A DNA stretch of 64,000 nucleotides from Candidatus Blochmannia vicinus (lineage in GTDB: Bacteria > Pseudomonadota > Gammaproteobacteria > Enterobacterales > Enterobacteriaceae), in assembly GCF_023586525.1 (NCBI RefSeq), contig NZ_CP097763.1, positions 1 through 64,000 of the forward strand. Direction: 5' to 3'. Below are positions 20,774 to 31,371 of the stretch, in pieces. Both the position numbers and the translations under genes were made by a program. Each line of letters starts with the position of its first letter. The stretch's first letter is position 1. The notes beneath the pieces are model-generated. The model did no database searches, was not told where the DNA came from, and saw only the letters and a list, made by a program, of their open reading frames with translations.

Positions 20774-23164
20774 ATGAAATTTAGCGAAATGTGGATACGA
20801 GAATGGACAAACCCATCTATCAGTAGCGTCGAATTAGCTGATCAATTAACTATGGCTGGGTTTAAAGTTAGTGAAATCAAGCCTGTTTGTAATATTTTTC
20901 ATGGAGTAGTTATTGGTGAAATTGTAGAATGTAAAATACATCCAAACTTCAATAATGTATGGATAACAAAAGTAAACCACGGCGGTAATAAATTATTGAA
21001 TATTGTTTGTGATGCTACTAATTGTCGTAAAAATATCCGAACAGTTGTTGCTAATATGGGATCAATGTTACCAAATGGACGTAAAATTAAACTAACTGTT
21101 ATACGAGGACAACAATCAGAAGGCATGCTATGTACTTTCTCGGCGCTGGGAATAATTAATCACACAGTAGGTATAATAGAACTACCTATGGATGCTCCTA
21201 TTGGGCAAGACTTTTATAATTATTTGAACCTTAATGATAATATTTTTGAAATAAATGTTACTCCTAATAGAGGAGATTGTCTGAATATAATCGGAATTTC
21301 GAGAGAAATAGCAGCTATCAACCATCTAAAATTAAAAAAAATAAAAATAAATGCAATTCCGCCGACAAATAACGAAACCATTCCAATTTCCATTGAAGTT
21401 CCTGATGCGTGCCCACAATTTCTGGGAAGAATTTTAAAAAACATTTATATTACTACCCCTACACCCTTATGGATATCAGAAAAACTACGTCGTTGCGGAA
21501 TCTGTTCAGTAAATGTAGTTGTTGATATCGCCAATTACGTATTACTAGAATTGGGGCATCCAGTTTATATTATTGATTATGAAAAAATTGAAGGTAATAT
21601 AATACGCATACGGCTTTCCCAAATCGGAGAAATATTAAAGCTCTCTAATAACAATTATTTAAAATTATTTCCTAATACAATAATAATCTCTGATTTCAAA
21701 AAACCATTATCAATAGCCGGAATAACTATTCCTAATCAATATTGCATTTGCTCCAACACCCGTCATGTCATGTTACAATCTGCTTTTTTTAAGCCATCTA
21801 CTATCGCGAATCAATCTAAATTATATCATATACATGATCCTTTTTCCTTTCGTTATGCAAGAGGAGTTGATCCAGGCATATCTAAATTAGCTTTGGATCG
21901 CGTTACATCATTATTGTTAAAAATCTGTGGTGGTTACTCCGGCCCAATAATAAGTATGATCAATAATGATATATTACCAAAACCAACCAACATTAAATTA
22001 CATCGCGCTAAATTAAACAAAGTTCTTGGGTTTAATCTCTTAAATAAAGAAATCACGCATATTTTAACACGACTTGGCTTTAAGACTAAATTTTTAAATA
22101 ATAACTGGAAGGTACTGACACCAACTTGGCGTTTTGATATTTCTATAGAAGAAAATTTAATAGCAGAAATAATACGTATTAATGGATACAACAACATCCC
22201 TCATGTTTTCATTACTACAAAATTAATAACAAATTATAACCACACATCAACTATATCATTATCAAGGGTAAAAAATTTATTAATAGATCGTGGTTATCAA
22301 GAAATAATAACATATAGTTTTGTGCATCCTAACATTCAACAATTATTACACCCACAACACACTCCATTAATTTTAAAAAATCCAATTACATTAGATATGT
22401 CCACCATGAGACTATCTTTATGGCCCGGATTAATCAAATCAGTAATTTATAATCAAAATCGACAAAAAAAACAAATTAAATTATTTGAAAGCGGTATGTG
22501 TTTTATTCCAGAAAAAACCGCTAAAAATCAAGTACATCAAAATTTTATGATAGCTGGAATACGATCTGGTTTTAGATTTAATGAACATTGGGATTTAACA
22601 GAACATCCAGTGGATTTTTATGATATAAAAGGAGATGTAGAATCACTACTAAATATAACTAACAAATTAAGTTATATAAAATTTAAAACATATACACATC
22701 CTGCGCTACATTCTGGACAAAGCGCAGCGATTTATTTAAATAATATATGTATTGGATATATTGGAATGATTCATCCTGTTATACAAACAAAATTAAATTT
22801 GCGGTTACACACACTAGTCTTTGAACTGTCATGGAATATGATTTCTCAATCCACATTATCTAAAATTACTAGCATTTCTAAATTTCCTAAAAATTACCGT
22901 GATATTTCTATAATAGTACCAGACAATGTTTCTGCAGAATCTGTTATTACTGAATGCAAAAAAATTACTCATAAAGATCAATTAGTTGAAATCAAGTTAT
23001 CTGATGTCTATAGGGGCCAAGGTATACCAAAAGGTTTTAAAAGTTTTACTATTAAATTATTTTTACAAAGTCAAACCCATACTTTAAAAGAAGAAGAAAT
23101 TTCTGATATTGTTAACCAATACTCAACAATTTTAATAAAACGTTTCCGTGGCGTCTTAAGATAA
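20774..23164 (+). CDS. pheT: Phenylalanyl-tRNA synthetase beta subunit
   Basis: 796 aa (E. coli 795). Domains: B1 with the EMAP/tRNA-binding fold (about 40-150, [15 protein letters not shown]), B3/B4 editing region (about 200-400, with RYARGVDPG), B5, class II-like B6/B7, and the C-terminal FDX-ACB domain ([20 protein letters not shown], near 705). It edits Tyr-tRNA(Phe) and binds tRNA. E. coli has ihfA 3' of pheT. Here the next 358 bp contain no gene. Confidence 0.97.
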   Translation: MKFSEMWIREWTNPSISSVELADQLTMAGFKVSEIKPVCNIFHGVVIGEIVECKIHPNFNNVWITKVNHGGNKLLNIVCDATNCRKNIRTVVANMGSMLPNGRKIKLTVIRGQQSEGMLCTFSALGIINHTVGIIELPMDAPIGQDFYNYLNLNDNIFEINVTPNRGDCLNIIGISREIAAINHLKLKKIKINAIPPTNNETIPISIEVPDACPQFLGRILKNIYITTPTPLWISEKLRRCGICSVNVVVDIANYVLLELGHPVYIIDYEKIEGNIIRIRLSQIGEILKLSNNNYLKLFPNTIIISDFKKPLSIAGITIPNQYCICSNTRHVMLQSAFFKPSTIANQSKLYHIHDPFSFRYARGVDPGISKLALDRVTSLLLKICGGYSGPIISMINNDILPKPTNIKLHRAKLNKVLGFNLLNKEITHILTRLGFKTKFLNNNWKVLTPTWRFDISIEENLIAEIIRINGYNNIPHVFITTKLITNYNHTSTISLSRVKNLLIDRGYQEIITYSFVHPNIQQLLHPQHTPLILKNPITLDMSTMRLSLWPGLIKSVIYNQNRQKKQIKLFESGMCFIPEKTAKNQVHQNFMIAGIRSGFRFNEHWDLTEHPVDFYDIKGDVESLLNITNKLSYIKFKTYTHPALHSGQSAAIYLNNICIGYIGMIHPVIQTKLNLRLHTLVFELSWNMISQSTLSKITSISKFPKNYRDISIIVPDNVSAESVITECKKITHKDQLVEIKLSDVYRGQGIPKGFKSFTIKLFLQSQTHTLKEEEISDIVNQYSTILIKRFRGVLR

Positions 23165-23522
23165 TAAAAAAATATTGTCTTATATAAAGACTATTTGAAC
23201 ATTGTTCATAAAGCATTAAATACATAAAATAAATTCAAAAATTGGTTCAAATACATTTTCTAAAAATAAGCATAGGTGTTTTTAATTTTTTAGTTACATA
23301 ATGTTTAAGAAATAAAAGTTTTGTATAAACTATTTAAGTAAGCATATTAAATTTATAAAAAATTAAAACATATATAAAAATTATTGCTAGTACTGATGAT
23401 TTAATAATAAATTTAAAAAACTTACTATTATTCACAATAATATAGTATTCTGTTTAGACATTTACATATGAATATATGAAAAATTTATATATCAGATATT
23501 AAATCCTGATAAAGGAAGATTT
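23165..23522. other. Spacer after pheT; ancestral ihfA site is empty
   Basis: 358 bp with no reading frame resembling the ~99-aa IHF alpha subunit (no GRNPKTG-type DNA-binding arm on either strand). A TTCAAAT stretch near 23245 resembles a T-loop, but no cloverleaf forms around it. Confidence 0.5.
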
Positions 23523-24539
23523 ATGTGTCGTTTGAGATTATTATTTTCTGACTCTTATGATCCATGGTTTAATTTATCACTTGAAGAATATATGTTTAAA
23601 AACATACCTGAAAACCAATCCATATTATTTTTATGGAGAAATCAAAATACAGTGGTAATAGGACGAGCTCAAAACGCATGGAAAGAATGCAACACTCGCC
23701 GTATGGAACGGGATGGCATTAAATTAGCTAGAAGAAGTAGTGGGGGTGGCGCTGTATTTCATGATTTAGGTAATACTTGTTTTACCTTTATATCTACCCA
23801 AAAAAATTACAACAAAAAATTATCCACTAATATAGTTTTAAATGGATTGCATCATATTGGAATTAAAGCTAGCTTCTCTGGACGGAATGATCTTATCATC
23901 AATACAACAGAAGGAGAACGTAAAATTAGTGGTTCTGCATATCGTGAAACACCTAGATGTCAATTTCATCACGGAACATTGCTCTTACATGTTGATATTG
24001 ATAAACTTACTTATTATCTTAACCCAGATATCAAAAAATTGAAGACTAAAGGAATTGCCTCTGTTCGCTCCCGTGTTGCTAATTTAAACCAATTAAAACC
24101 TGATATTAATCATGAAGAAATATGCCAAGGATTAACAAAGGCATTTTTCGAGCATTACAAAATGAGAGTAACACCAGAAGTATTCTCTATAGAGAATACT
24201 TCTCATATCCCAGGATTTTCTGATCAATTTAACAAACAACGTGACTGGAACTGGAATTTTGGCAATACTCCTATATTTACACATCAACTAGACACCCGTT
24301 TTGATTGGGGTAATGTAACATTACATTTTAATATAAAACATGGAATAATTGATTGTTGTCACATTTTTACCGATTGTTTAGAACCAGACCCTTTAGAAAA
24401 ATTAGAAAAAAAATTAATAGGTATCCCATATAATACCAAAAGTGTTTCACATTGTTGTACACAATGGATAAAAAACTGGCCTCAATATAAAAAAGAATTA
24501 CTAGAAGCTTCTGATTGGCTAATTAAGAATATATCATAA
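23523..24539 (+). CDS. lplA: Lipoate-protein ligase A
   Basis: 338 aa, identical in length to E. coli LplA. Conserved: LLFSDSYDPWFNLSLEEYMF, LWRNQNTVVIGRAQNAWKEC, RRSSGGGAVFHDLGNTCFTF, GRNDLIIN, KISGSAYRETP, FHHGTLLLH and KGIASVRSRV. The C-terminal accessory domain is retained. It adenylates free lipoate and transfers it to E2 and GcvH lysines. Shine-Dalgarno AAAGGA precedes the ATG. Its neighbours differ from E. coli, so it was moved by rearrangement. Confidence 0.96.
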   Translation: MCRLRLLFSDSYDPWFNLSLEEYMFKNIPENQSILFLWRNQNTVVIGRAQNAWKECNTRRMERDGIKLARRSSGGGAVFHDLGNTCFTFISTQKNYNKKLSTNIVLNGLHHIGIKASFSGRNDLIINTTEGERKISGSAYRETPRCQFHHGTLLLHVDIDKLTYYLNPDIKKLKTKGIASVRSRVANLNQLKPDINHEEICQGLTKAFFEHYKMRVTPEVFSIENTSHIPGFSDQFNKQRDWNWNFGNTPIFTHQLDTRFDWGNVTLHFNIKHGIIDCCHIFTDCLEPDPLEKLEKKLIGIPYNTKSVSHCCTQWIKNWPQYKKELLEASDWLIKNIS

Positions 24540-24961
24540 TTTTATTATTAGTTTTATGTTAATCTTAATTACTAACTGATGTGTTTATTAATTTTTTAAT
24601 ATGATTATACATATACAGCTTTATACCTACTGATTATAATAAAATCGTATATAAATTATAATATAATTTCATTGGTCTTAAACATAGGCCATGCATACAT
24701 ACTATATATATTAATAATATGGTTTCTAAAATAGATTATATTTACTGTTTGAAAGTATAAATATTAATTTCAAAACACCATTAAAAAAATTAAACCTATG
24801 CTGTTTATAGAAATTGTGCTATATGGTGACATAATGCAATATATAAATAAATTATATAATATATGAAAATACTTTACGATTATAAATATTTAATACAATA
24901 AAATAATTAAAATATTACTTTGATAAAAATATTACATAATAAATTTAAAAGGTAATTTATA
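24540..24961. other. Leader region upstream of the suf operon
   Basis: 422 bp without a gene. It must contain the suf promoter. I could not recognise an IscR, Fur or OxyR site in sequence this AT-rich. AAAAGGT just before the sufA ATG is the ribosome site. Confidence 0.4.
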
Positions 24962-25342
24962 ATGAAAAATGATATCCAAAAAAATACACATTATATGATT
25001 AAAAACCATGTTTCTTGGAGCGGCTTAACCCTAACAGATGCAGCAGTGCAACAAATTCTTCATGTAAAAAACAAAGATCCTGATATTTTAGGATTAAAAG
25101 TAACCATAAAAAAATCAGGGTGCGCGGGCTTTACATATATTATGTCTAAAGTTGTATCATTAAATGATAATAACCTAATGTTTGAACGTAATGGAGCTAA
25201 ATTATTTATACCATTAGATGTAATGCCATTTATTGATGGAACTGAATTAGATTATGTAGAAGAAGGATTAAATCATATGTTTAAATTTAATAATCCTCAA
25301 GCTCAATATTCCTGTGGATGCGGTGAAAGTTTTGGAATTTAA
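24962..25342 (+). CDS. sufA: SufA, A-type Fe-S carrier
   Basis: 126 aa (E. coli 122). A HesB/IscA fold with the three ligand cysteines in KKSGCAGF and SCGCGESFGI, plus LTLTDAAVQQILHV near the N-terminus. It accepts clusters from SufBCD and passes them to targets. It is the first gene of an intact sufABCDSE operon, 15 bp before sufB. Confidence 0.95.
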   Translation: MKNDIQKNTHYMIKNHVSWSGLTLTDAAVQQILHVKNKDPDILGLKVTIKKSGCAGFTYIMSKVVSLNDNNLMFERNGAKLFIPLDVMPFIDGTELDYVEEGLNHMFKFNNPQAQYSCGCGESFGI

Positions 25343-25357
25343 AAAACAGGTATTATT

Positions 25358-26854
25358 ATGATACGCAATAACTTTAACATATACGATATTAATAAAAATT
25401 TAACTACAAATAATGAATTGTATTACAAAGAAGGTTTTTTTACTAAATTAAGCAATGAAGAACTCAAACAAGGTATTAATGAAAATGTAGTATATGCTAT
25501 TTCAAAAAAAAGATTAGAACCAAAATGGATGTTAGAATTTAGACTTGCAGGTTATCATGCCTGGTCTAATATGAAAGAACCACATTGGTTAAAAGGACAT
25601 TATCAAAAACTTGACTATAATTCTTACAGTTATTTTTCTGCTCCAGCATGTGTCGAAAATAAAAAAGATCACAAAATACTAAAAAATACAAACACTCTTT
25701 TAAATAAATCAAAATACTTAACCAAAGAAGTCAAGAAAACCTTTAATAAACTAGGTATACCAATACATGAAAAAGGAAACGTTGCAGTTGACGCTATTTT
25801 CGATTCAGTTTCTGTGTCTACTACATTTCGTACTACTTTATTAAAAAAAGGCATCATTTTCTGCTCATTTTCCGATGCTATTCGTGATTATCCAGATTTA
25901 GTACGTCAATATTTAGGGACTGTAGTATCTTTTAAAGATAATTTTTTTGCTGCACTCAACGCTGCGGTTGTATCTGATGGTACATTCGTATATATTCCTA
26001 AAAATGTACGTTGCCCTATGGAATTATCGACTTATTTTCGTATGAATTCTAAAAAAACTGGGCAATTTGAACGCACTATTTTAATTGCCGATACAGGCAG
26101 TTATGTTAGTTATATTGAAGGATGTTCAGCTCCAATGCACGATAATTATCAACTTCACGCAGCAGTGGTAGAAGTTATCGTACTAAAAGACGCCCAAGTA
26201 AAATATTCAACAGTACAAAACTGGTTTTCTGGTAATCAACGTTCTCAATCTGGAATTTTAAACTTCGTTACTAAACGAGCGCTATGTGCTGGAGAAAATT
26301 CTAAAATGTCTTGGACTCAATCTGAATCTGGTTCTGCCATTACTTGGAAATACCCAAGTGTAATCTTAAAAGGCAATAATTCTATTGGAGAATTTTTTTC
26401 CGTTGCTATTACTAATGGCATACAACAAGCAGATACCGGAACAAAAATGATTCACATTGGAAAAAATACACACTCAACCATTATTTCAAAAGGTATCGCT
26501 CTTGGAAATAGTCAAAATACTTATCGAGGATTAGTAAAAATTGCAAAAACTGCTTCAAATTCACGCAACTTTACACAATGCGATTCAATGCTGATAGGTA
26601 AACAGTGTGGTTCTCATACATTTCCAATCATTGAGTCACATAATAATAGTACACAAATAGAACACGAAGCTACAACTTCACGAATCAGTGATAATCAATT
26701 GTTTTATTGTAGACAACGAGGTATTAATGAAGATGATGCTATCTCTATGATTGTAAATGGATTTTGTAAAGATATACTTTCTAAATTACCTTTAGAATTT
26801 TCTATAGAAGCACAAAAATTGCTAGCAATCACATTAGAGCACAGTGTTGGATAA
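25358..26854 (+). CDS. sufB: SufB, Fe-S scaffold subunit
   Basis: 498 aa (E. coli 495). Typical blocks are KEGFFTKLSNEELKQGIN, DYPDLVRQYLGTVV, FVYIPKNVRCPMELSTYFR, YVSYIEGCSAPMHDNYQLHA, VTKRALCAGENSKMSW and the C-terminal SRISDNQLFYCRQRGI. The late Cys of LFYC is the one implicated in cluster assembly in E. coli SufB. It forms the SufBC2D complex. Confidence 0.96.
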   Translation: MIRNNFNIYDINKNLTTNNELYYKEGFFTKLSNEELKQGINENVVYAISKKRLEPKWMLEFRLAGYHAWSNMKEPHWLKGHYQKLDYNSYSYFSAPACVENKKDHKILKNTNTLLNKSKYLTKEVKKTFNKLGIPIHEKGNVAVDAIFDSVSVSTTFRTTLLKKGIIFCSFSDAIRDYPDLVRQYLGTVVSFKDNFFAALNAAVVSDGTFVYIPKNVRCPMELSTYFRMNSKKTGQFERTILIADTGSYVSYIEGCSAPMHDNYQLHAAVVEVIVLKDAQVKYSTVQNWFSGNQRSQSGILNFVTKRALCAGENSKMSWTQSESGSAITWKYPSVILKGNNSIGEFFSVAITNGIQQADTGTKMIHIGKNTHSTIISKGIALGNSQNTYRGLVKIAKTASNSRNFTQCDSMLIGKQCGSHTFPIIESHNNSTQIEHEATTSRISDNQLFYCRQRGINEDDAISMIVNGFCKDILSKLPLEFSIEAQKLLAITLEHSVG

Positions 26855-26905
26855 AATTTATACTTTAAGTACCGTAAACATAGTCATTCAAAAAGGAGAA
26901 TCACA

Positions 26906-27643
26906 ATGCTATCAATAAAAAATTTGAATGTCAGTGTAAAAGATATGTCTATTTTAAAAGAACTAAATCTAGAAATTAATCCAGGTGAAATACATATTAT
27001 TATGGGACCTAATGGATCTGGAAAAAGCACATTATCTGCTACACTATCTGGTCAACAAGATTATGTTGTTACTGATGGGGAAATTTTATTTAAAAATAAA
27101 AATTTATTACTTCTAAAACCAGAAGAACGTGCCGGCGAAGGAATTTTTGTAGCGTTTCAACATCCAGTAGATATTCCAGGAATTAGCAATCAATTATTTT
27201 TACATAGCGCTGTTAATGCCATACGGAAATATAGAAATCAATCTCTTATTGATCGATTTGATTTTATTCAACTCGTTCAAAAAAATATGAGATTATTAAA
27301 AATGCCCTCTGATCTTTTAACTAGATCAGTAAACGTCGGATTTTCTGGAGGTGAAAAAAAACGTAATGATATCCTTCAAATGATAATGCTAGAACCATTA
27401 CTATGTATTCTTGATGAAACAGATTCTGGTTTAGATATAGATGCGGTAAAAATTGTTTATAACGGTCTTAATTTGTTAAGTAATAAAAAACGTTCATTTA
27501 TCATCATCACGCATTACCAAAGAATTTTAGAATACATTAAACCAGATTATGTTCATATACTGCACAAAGGCCATATTATAAGATCTGGTCATATAGATTT
27601 AGTCAAAAAGCTTGAGGAACAAGGCTATGGCTGGTTGTCTTGA
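26906..27643 (+). CDS. sufC: SufC, ABC-type ATPase of the Fe-S scaffold complex
   Basis: 245 aa (E. coli 248). Walker A GPNGSGKSTLSATLSG near residues 34-49, Q-loop VAFQHPVDIPG, signature FSGGEKKRNDILQM, Walker B CILDETDSGLDIDAV and switch His in ITHYQRIL. It has no membrane partner: it drives conformational change in SufBD. Strong Shine-Dalgarno AAAGGAG. It ends in YGWLS, 17 bp inside sufD. Confidence 0.96.
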   Translation: MLSIKNLNVSVKDMSILKELNLEINPGEIHIIMGPNGSGKSTLSATLSGQQDYVVTDGEILFKNKNLLLLKPEERAGEGIFVAFQHPVDIPGISNQLFLHSAVNAIRKYRNQSLIDRFDFIQLVQKNMRLLKMPSDLLTRSVNVGFSGGEKKRNDILQMIMLEPLLCILDETDSGLDIDAVKIVYNGLNLLSNKKRSFIIITHYQRILEYIKPDYVHILHKGHIIRSGHIDLVKKLEEQGYGWLS

Positions 27644-28916
27644 TAATAAAAATAGAGTACTAAATGAATGGTACCAATTATTTAAACAAAAAAATAGTAA
27701 TAATTCAAGCTTAATGCATAAACATTGGAAACGCATTGAAACGCTCGGATTACCAGATCTCAACAATGATAATTGGAAATATACTTCACTTGAAGAATTT
27801 TTAACCCACAATTTTGACTTCTCCAAAAATGTTGAATTTAACGAGTTTCAATATAAAAAATTAAGACTTTCTATAGATTCCTATTGTCTAACATTTATCA
27901 ACGGTAAATTCTCACCGGAATTAAGTGATAAAAATATTGATCCATGGATAATTAAAATCAATCATAATTCCAATCATTATGAGACACCTAATCCAATTCA
28001 ACCGGAGATGTTCTTATATTTAACTGAATGCCTAAGTGATGCAACGATACATATAACTTTACCTGAACAAAAAATAACAAAAAAACCACTATATCTGCTA
28101 TATATTAATGAAGGATCTAACGAAAAAAATAAATTAATTACATCGCATTATTATCACTGTCTTGAAATCGGATGCCATTCCAATACCTGTGTTATAGAAC
28201 ATTTTATTAGTATAAATAAAAGCGCACACTTTAGTGGCGCACGTATGTCTATGAAAATAAAAAATAACGCTAAATTACGTCATATTAAATTAGTATTTGA
28301 AAATCGTGAAAGTTACCATATAGCACATAATGATATTAACGTAGGACAGCATTCAAATGTAGACAGTAGTATCTTTGTTATTCTTGGCCCTAAACTTACA
28401 TGTCATCAAACCAGCGCACAGATCAATCACTCAGGAGCATCCTTGTCGCTAAATAGTTTAATTTTGCTATCAAAAAAAGATATTGGAGATATACGAACTT
28501 ATTTAGAACATAATAATCAAGAATATGCTATAAGTAGACAAACACATAAAATAATTGCATGTGATTATAGTACTGGTGTGTTTAATGGATTAATAAAAGT
28601 AAATCCAAATTCTATAAAAACTGACGGAAAAATGACAAATAATAACTTACTATTACACCAAAATGCAAACATTAGTAGCACCCCTAAACTTGAGATTTAC
28701 TCCGATGATGTAAAATGCAGTCATGGATCAACAATAGGACAAATTGACGCTGAACATCTATTTTATCTGAGTACACGAGGTATTCCAAAAAAAGATGCAT
28801 TAAAAATGCTTATTTACGCTTTTTCTATTGAAATTACAAGATCAATTGAAAATCCTATAGTACAAGATACCGTTTTAGAAAGAATTAATAAAGCTTTATC
28901 AAGGATAACGACATGA
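27627..28916 (+). CDS. sufD: SufD, Fe-S scaffold subunit
   Basis: 429 aa from this ATG (E. coli 423). MAGCLDNKN aligns with E. coli MAGLPNSSN and GAGG lies upstream. A TTG at 27612 would add five unsupported residues. NWKYTSLEEFL, the central beta-helix, KTDGKMTNNNLLLH and DDVKCSHGSTIGQID (with the conserved His) match the family. The start overlaps the sufC stop by 17 bp, and its stop overlaps sufS by 4 bp, indicating tight coupling. Confidence 0.94.
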   Translation: MAGCLDNKNRVLNEWYQLFKQKNSNNSSLMHKHWKRIETLGLPDLNNDNWKYTSLEEFLTHNFDFSKNVEFNEFQYKKLRLSIDSYCLTFINGKFSPELSDKNIDPWIIKINHNSNHYETPNPIQPEMFLYLTECLSDATIHITLPEQKITKKPLYLLYINEGSNEKNKLITSHYYHCLEIGCHSNTCVIEHFISINKSAHFSGARMSMKIKNNAKLRHIKLVFENRESYHIAHNDINVGQHSNVDSSIFVILGPKLTCHQTSAQINHSGASLSLNSLILLSKKDIGDIRTYLEHNNQEYAISRQTHKIIACDYSTGVFNGLIKVNPNSIKTDGKMTNNNLLLHQNANISSTPKLEIYSDDVKCSHGSTIGQIDAEHLFYLSTRGIPKKDALKMLIYAFSIEITRSIENPIVQDTVLERINKALSRITT

Positions 28917-30145
28917 CAATGTATCCTATAAAAAAAATTAGATCAGATTTTCCCATATTAAATCGTATTATTAATCAACACCCTCTTACCTATCTTGATA
29001 GTGCCGCAGCTGCTCAAAAACCTAATATTGTTATAGACGCGCAAGCTCATTATTATCGCAATGAATATGCTGCCGCGCATCGAGGCATTCACACGTTAAG
29101 TGCTGAATCAACTGATCAAATGGAAATAGCACGCTTACATATAGCCAATTTTATTAATGCATCTAGAGAAGAAATTGTTTTTGTTAAAAACACTACTGAA
29201 GCTATTAACTTAATTGCCAATAGTTGGGGACATAATTTTACAAATTACGGAGATAATATTATTCTGACTGAAATGGAACATCATTCCAATATCGTTCCAT
29301 GGCAAATATTAGCAAAAAACAGAAAAATAATATTGAATTATATACCATTAACTTCCAGCGGTACATTAGATATATCTAGCTTATCAAAGCTTATTAACCA
29401 TCGTACTCAGCTTTTATCAATATCACATATATCTAATGTTTTAGGAACAATAAACCCATTAATAGAAATAATTAATATAGTGAAAAAAAAAAGCGATGCT
29501 TTAATACTAGTAGATGGTGCACAAGGAATTGCGCACCAACCAGTAGATGTACAGAAATTAGATTGTGATTTTTATATATTTTCTGGACATAAAATATACG
29601 GACCCTCTGGTATTGGTGTCATGTATGGAAAAAAAAAATTACTTCAAAAAATGCCTCCATGGATAGTAGGAGGAGGAATAGTTCAAAATGTAAGTTTAAT
29701 TCAAGATACGACGTTTATAGAGTCTCCTTGGAAATTTGAATCAGGTTCCCCTAACGTTGGTGGTATTGTAGGATTAGATAAGGCAATCGCATATGTCAAA
29801 ACAATAGGCATTGACAAAATTTATGCGCACGAAGACCAACTAATACATTATGCTACAAATATACTACAAAAAATTCCAGGTTTAATATTATACGGTCCAA
29901 AAAGTATGCGAAGTAGCATTATTGCTTTTAATATTGGTACACATCATTCATACGATGTTGGAATATTATTAAATCAATATGGTATTGCTATACGAACGGG
30001 ACATCATTGCGCGATACCTACTATGAATTATTTTAAAGTACCAGGTATGTGCCGTGCATCATTTGCTATGTATACAAATAAAGAAGATATCGATCGCTTA
30101 GCACACGGATTAACTAAAGTACAATGTTTACTTAATCAACAATAA
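28913..30145 (+). CDS. sufS: SufS, cysteine desulfurase
   Basis: 410 aa (E. coli 406). PLP-binding Lys227 is in YIFSGHKIYGPSGIGVMYG, with His in MEHHSNIVPW, ISHISNVLGT and VDGAQGIAHQ. The persulfide-forming Cys is in AIRTGHHCAIP, near residue 365. It removes sulfur from cysteine and hands it to SufE. The frame contains two runs of ten adenines (29483-29492 and 29629-29638), both in frame in this sequence but slippage-prone. The ATGA start overlaps sufD; an alternative ATG lies at 28919. Confidence 0.96.
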   Translation: MTMYPIKKIRSDFPILNRIINQHPLTYLDSAAAAQKPNIVIDAQAHYYRNEYAAAHRGIHTLSAESTDQMEIARLHIANFINASREEIVFVKNTTEAINLIANSWGHNFTNYGDNIILTEMEHHSNIVPWQILAKNRKIILNYIPLTSSGTLDISSLSKLINHRTQLLSISHISNVLGTINPLIEIINIVKKKSDALILVDGAQGIAHQPVDVQKLDCDFYIFSGHKIYGPSGIGVMYGKKKLLQKMPPWIVGGGIVQNVSLIQDTTFIESPWKFESGSPNVGGIVGLDKAIAYVKTIGIDKIYAHEDQLIHYATNILQKIPGLILYGPKSMRSSIIAFNIGTHHSYDVGILLNQYGIAIRTGHHCAIPTMNYFKVPGMCRASFAMYTNKEDIDRLAHGLTKVQCLLNQQ

Positions 30146-30163
30146 TTATACTAAAACAAAATA

Positions 30164-30598
30164 ATGACAAATTTCCCAACAAAAGCGCAATTACTACGAA
30201 ATTTTTTAAGTTGTACCAATTGGGAAGAAAGATATATGTATATCATCGACCTAGGAAAATTATTACCTGAATTTCCAAAAAATATGAAAATAAAAAAATA
30301 TTTAATTTCTGGATGTCAAAGTCAAACATGGATCGCTTTAACTAACTCTGTAATGCCCTATAATGATTTAATCACGTTACATGGATATAGCGATTCTTCT
30401 ATTGTAAAAGGAATTATCACTATAATTTTCAGTTTATACCAAGGATTAAATTTACAAGAAGCTGTTAACGTTGATATTAAACCATTTTTAATAAATCAAT
30501 TACAATTAAAACAAAACTTAACTATATCTCGGTCCCAAGGAATATACTTAATATTAAATTCTATACATTCTCAAGCTCATTCTTTATATAAACTGTAA
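30164..30598 (+). CDS. sufE: SufE, sulfur acceptor for SufS
   Basis: 144 aa (E. coli 138). The acceptor Cys51 sits in YLISGCQSQTW at the same position as in E. coli. Other family parts are NWEERYMYIIDLGKLLPEFP and SDSSIVKGIITIIFSLYQG. It carries persulfide from SufS to SufB. It is the last gene of the operon; an exceptional hairpin follows at 30662-30734. Confidence 0.94.
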   Translation: MTNFPTKAQLLRNFLSCTNWEERYMYIIDLGKLLPEFPKNMKIKKYLISGCQSQTWIALTNSVMPYNDLITLHGYSDSSIVKGIITIIFSLYQGLNLQEAVNVDIKPFLINQLQLKQNLTISRSQGIYLILNSIHSQAHSLYKL

Positions 30599-30661
30599 TT
30601 CTTATACTCTACATACATCGATAAATTATAATTAATTGTTCATTTTGAAACTTGTTAATAA

Positions 30662-30734
30662 AACGAAAAAACACAACACCATTGACTCCCTATCAGGATT
30701 TGATAGGGAGTCAATGGTGTTGTGTTTTTTCGTT
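30662..30734. terminator. Perfect 34-bp-arm hairpin between convergent sufE and lpp
   Basis: Arms 30662-30695 and 30701-30734 are exact reverse complements over 34 bp, with a 5-nt loop (GGATT). The right arm ends in GTGTTTTTTCGTT, so read on the plus strand it resembles an intrinsic terminator for suf. The left arm carries the mirror A tract, giving a terminator on the minus strand for lpp. The stem is visibly richer in G/C than its surroundings. Confidence 0.85.
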
Positions 30735-30831
30735 ACATCTTATCGTGATAATAACAACCCGTAAGTTATATTAAATTTTATATATAATTCAATAATTATA
30801 AATATACATATTTTCTACATTCCCACTTAAA

Positions 30832-31068
30832 TTACTTATGATAAGAAGTAGCTTGGTTATCAATACGTTGATTAGCTCGTGCTGCCTCGCTTTTATTTTT
30901 TTCTACTTCAGGACGCAAACTATCTATATCATTACTAATCTGATCAATTTTTTCACTTAAATCATGCACTTCAGAAGACAACTCTTTTATTTTAGTTGTA
31001 CTTGCACAACTAGCTAATACAAAAGAACTTAAAATAATTGCAGAACATATTAATCTATCACGATTCAT
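30832..31068 (-). CDS. lpp: Major outer-membrane (Braun) lipoprotein Lpp
   Basis: 78 aa, the same length as E. coli Lpp. The signal peptide ends in lipobox LASC (Cys21). The body shows heptad-repeat trimeric coiled coil: [20 protein letters not shown], then [10 protein letters not shown]. The C-terminal residue is Lys78 (SYHK), the site of covalent linkage to peptidoglycan. GGAGAAT lies 10 nt before the ATG. The retained Lys implies an L,D-transpeptidase elsewhere in the genome; the E. coli neighbour (ldtE) between sufE and lpp is missing. Confidence 0.95.
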   Translation of the reverse strand: MNRDRLICSAIILSSFVLASCASTTKIKELSSEVHDLSEKIDQISNDIDSLRPEVEKNKSEAARANQRIDNQATSYHK

Positions 31069-31371
31069 CTTTAATATTCTCCTTTATTAAATATACTTAA
31101 ATTATATATAACTTATATCAAACATATCTTAATAGATATGTTACTTATTTTCATTTCTCAACCAAGAACATCCATGTAATAAATATAATTATGTAATCAT
31201 AACTTTCTATATTTTTCTGTAAAACAACAAAACCATTATATTTTTATATAAATAAAAAAATCACAGTTTTATCTTAAATTCAGTACCGCCAATATATTGG
31301 GTTAAATAATTTTATAACTTGTATAAAAGCAACTTACAATCATTTCATTTAGTATGTTTTATTACAACTAA

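Noticed and set aside
23241-23256. TTGGTTCAAATAC, resembling a tRNA T-loop
   Set aside because: No acceptor, D or anticodon stems can be drawn around it on either strand.
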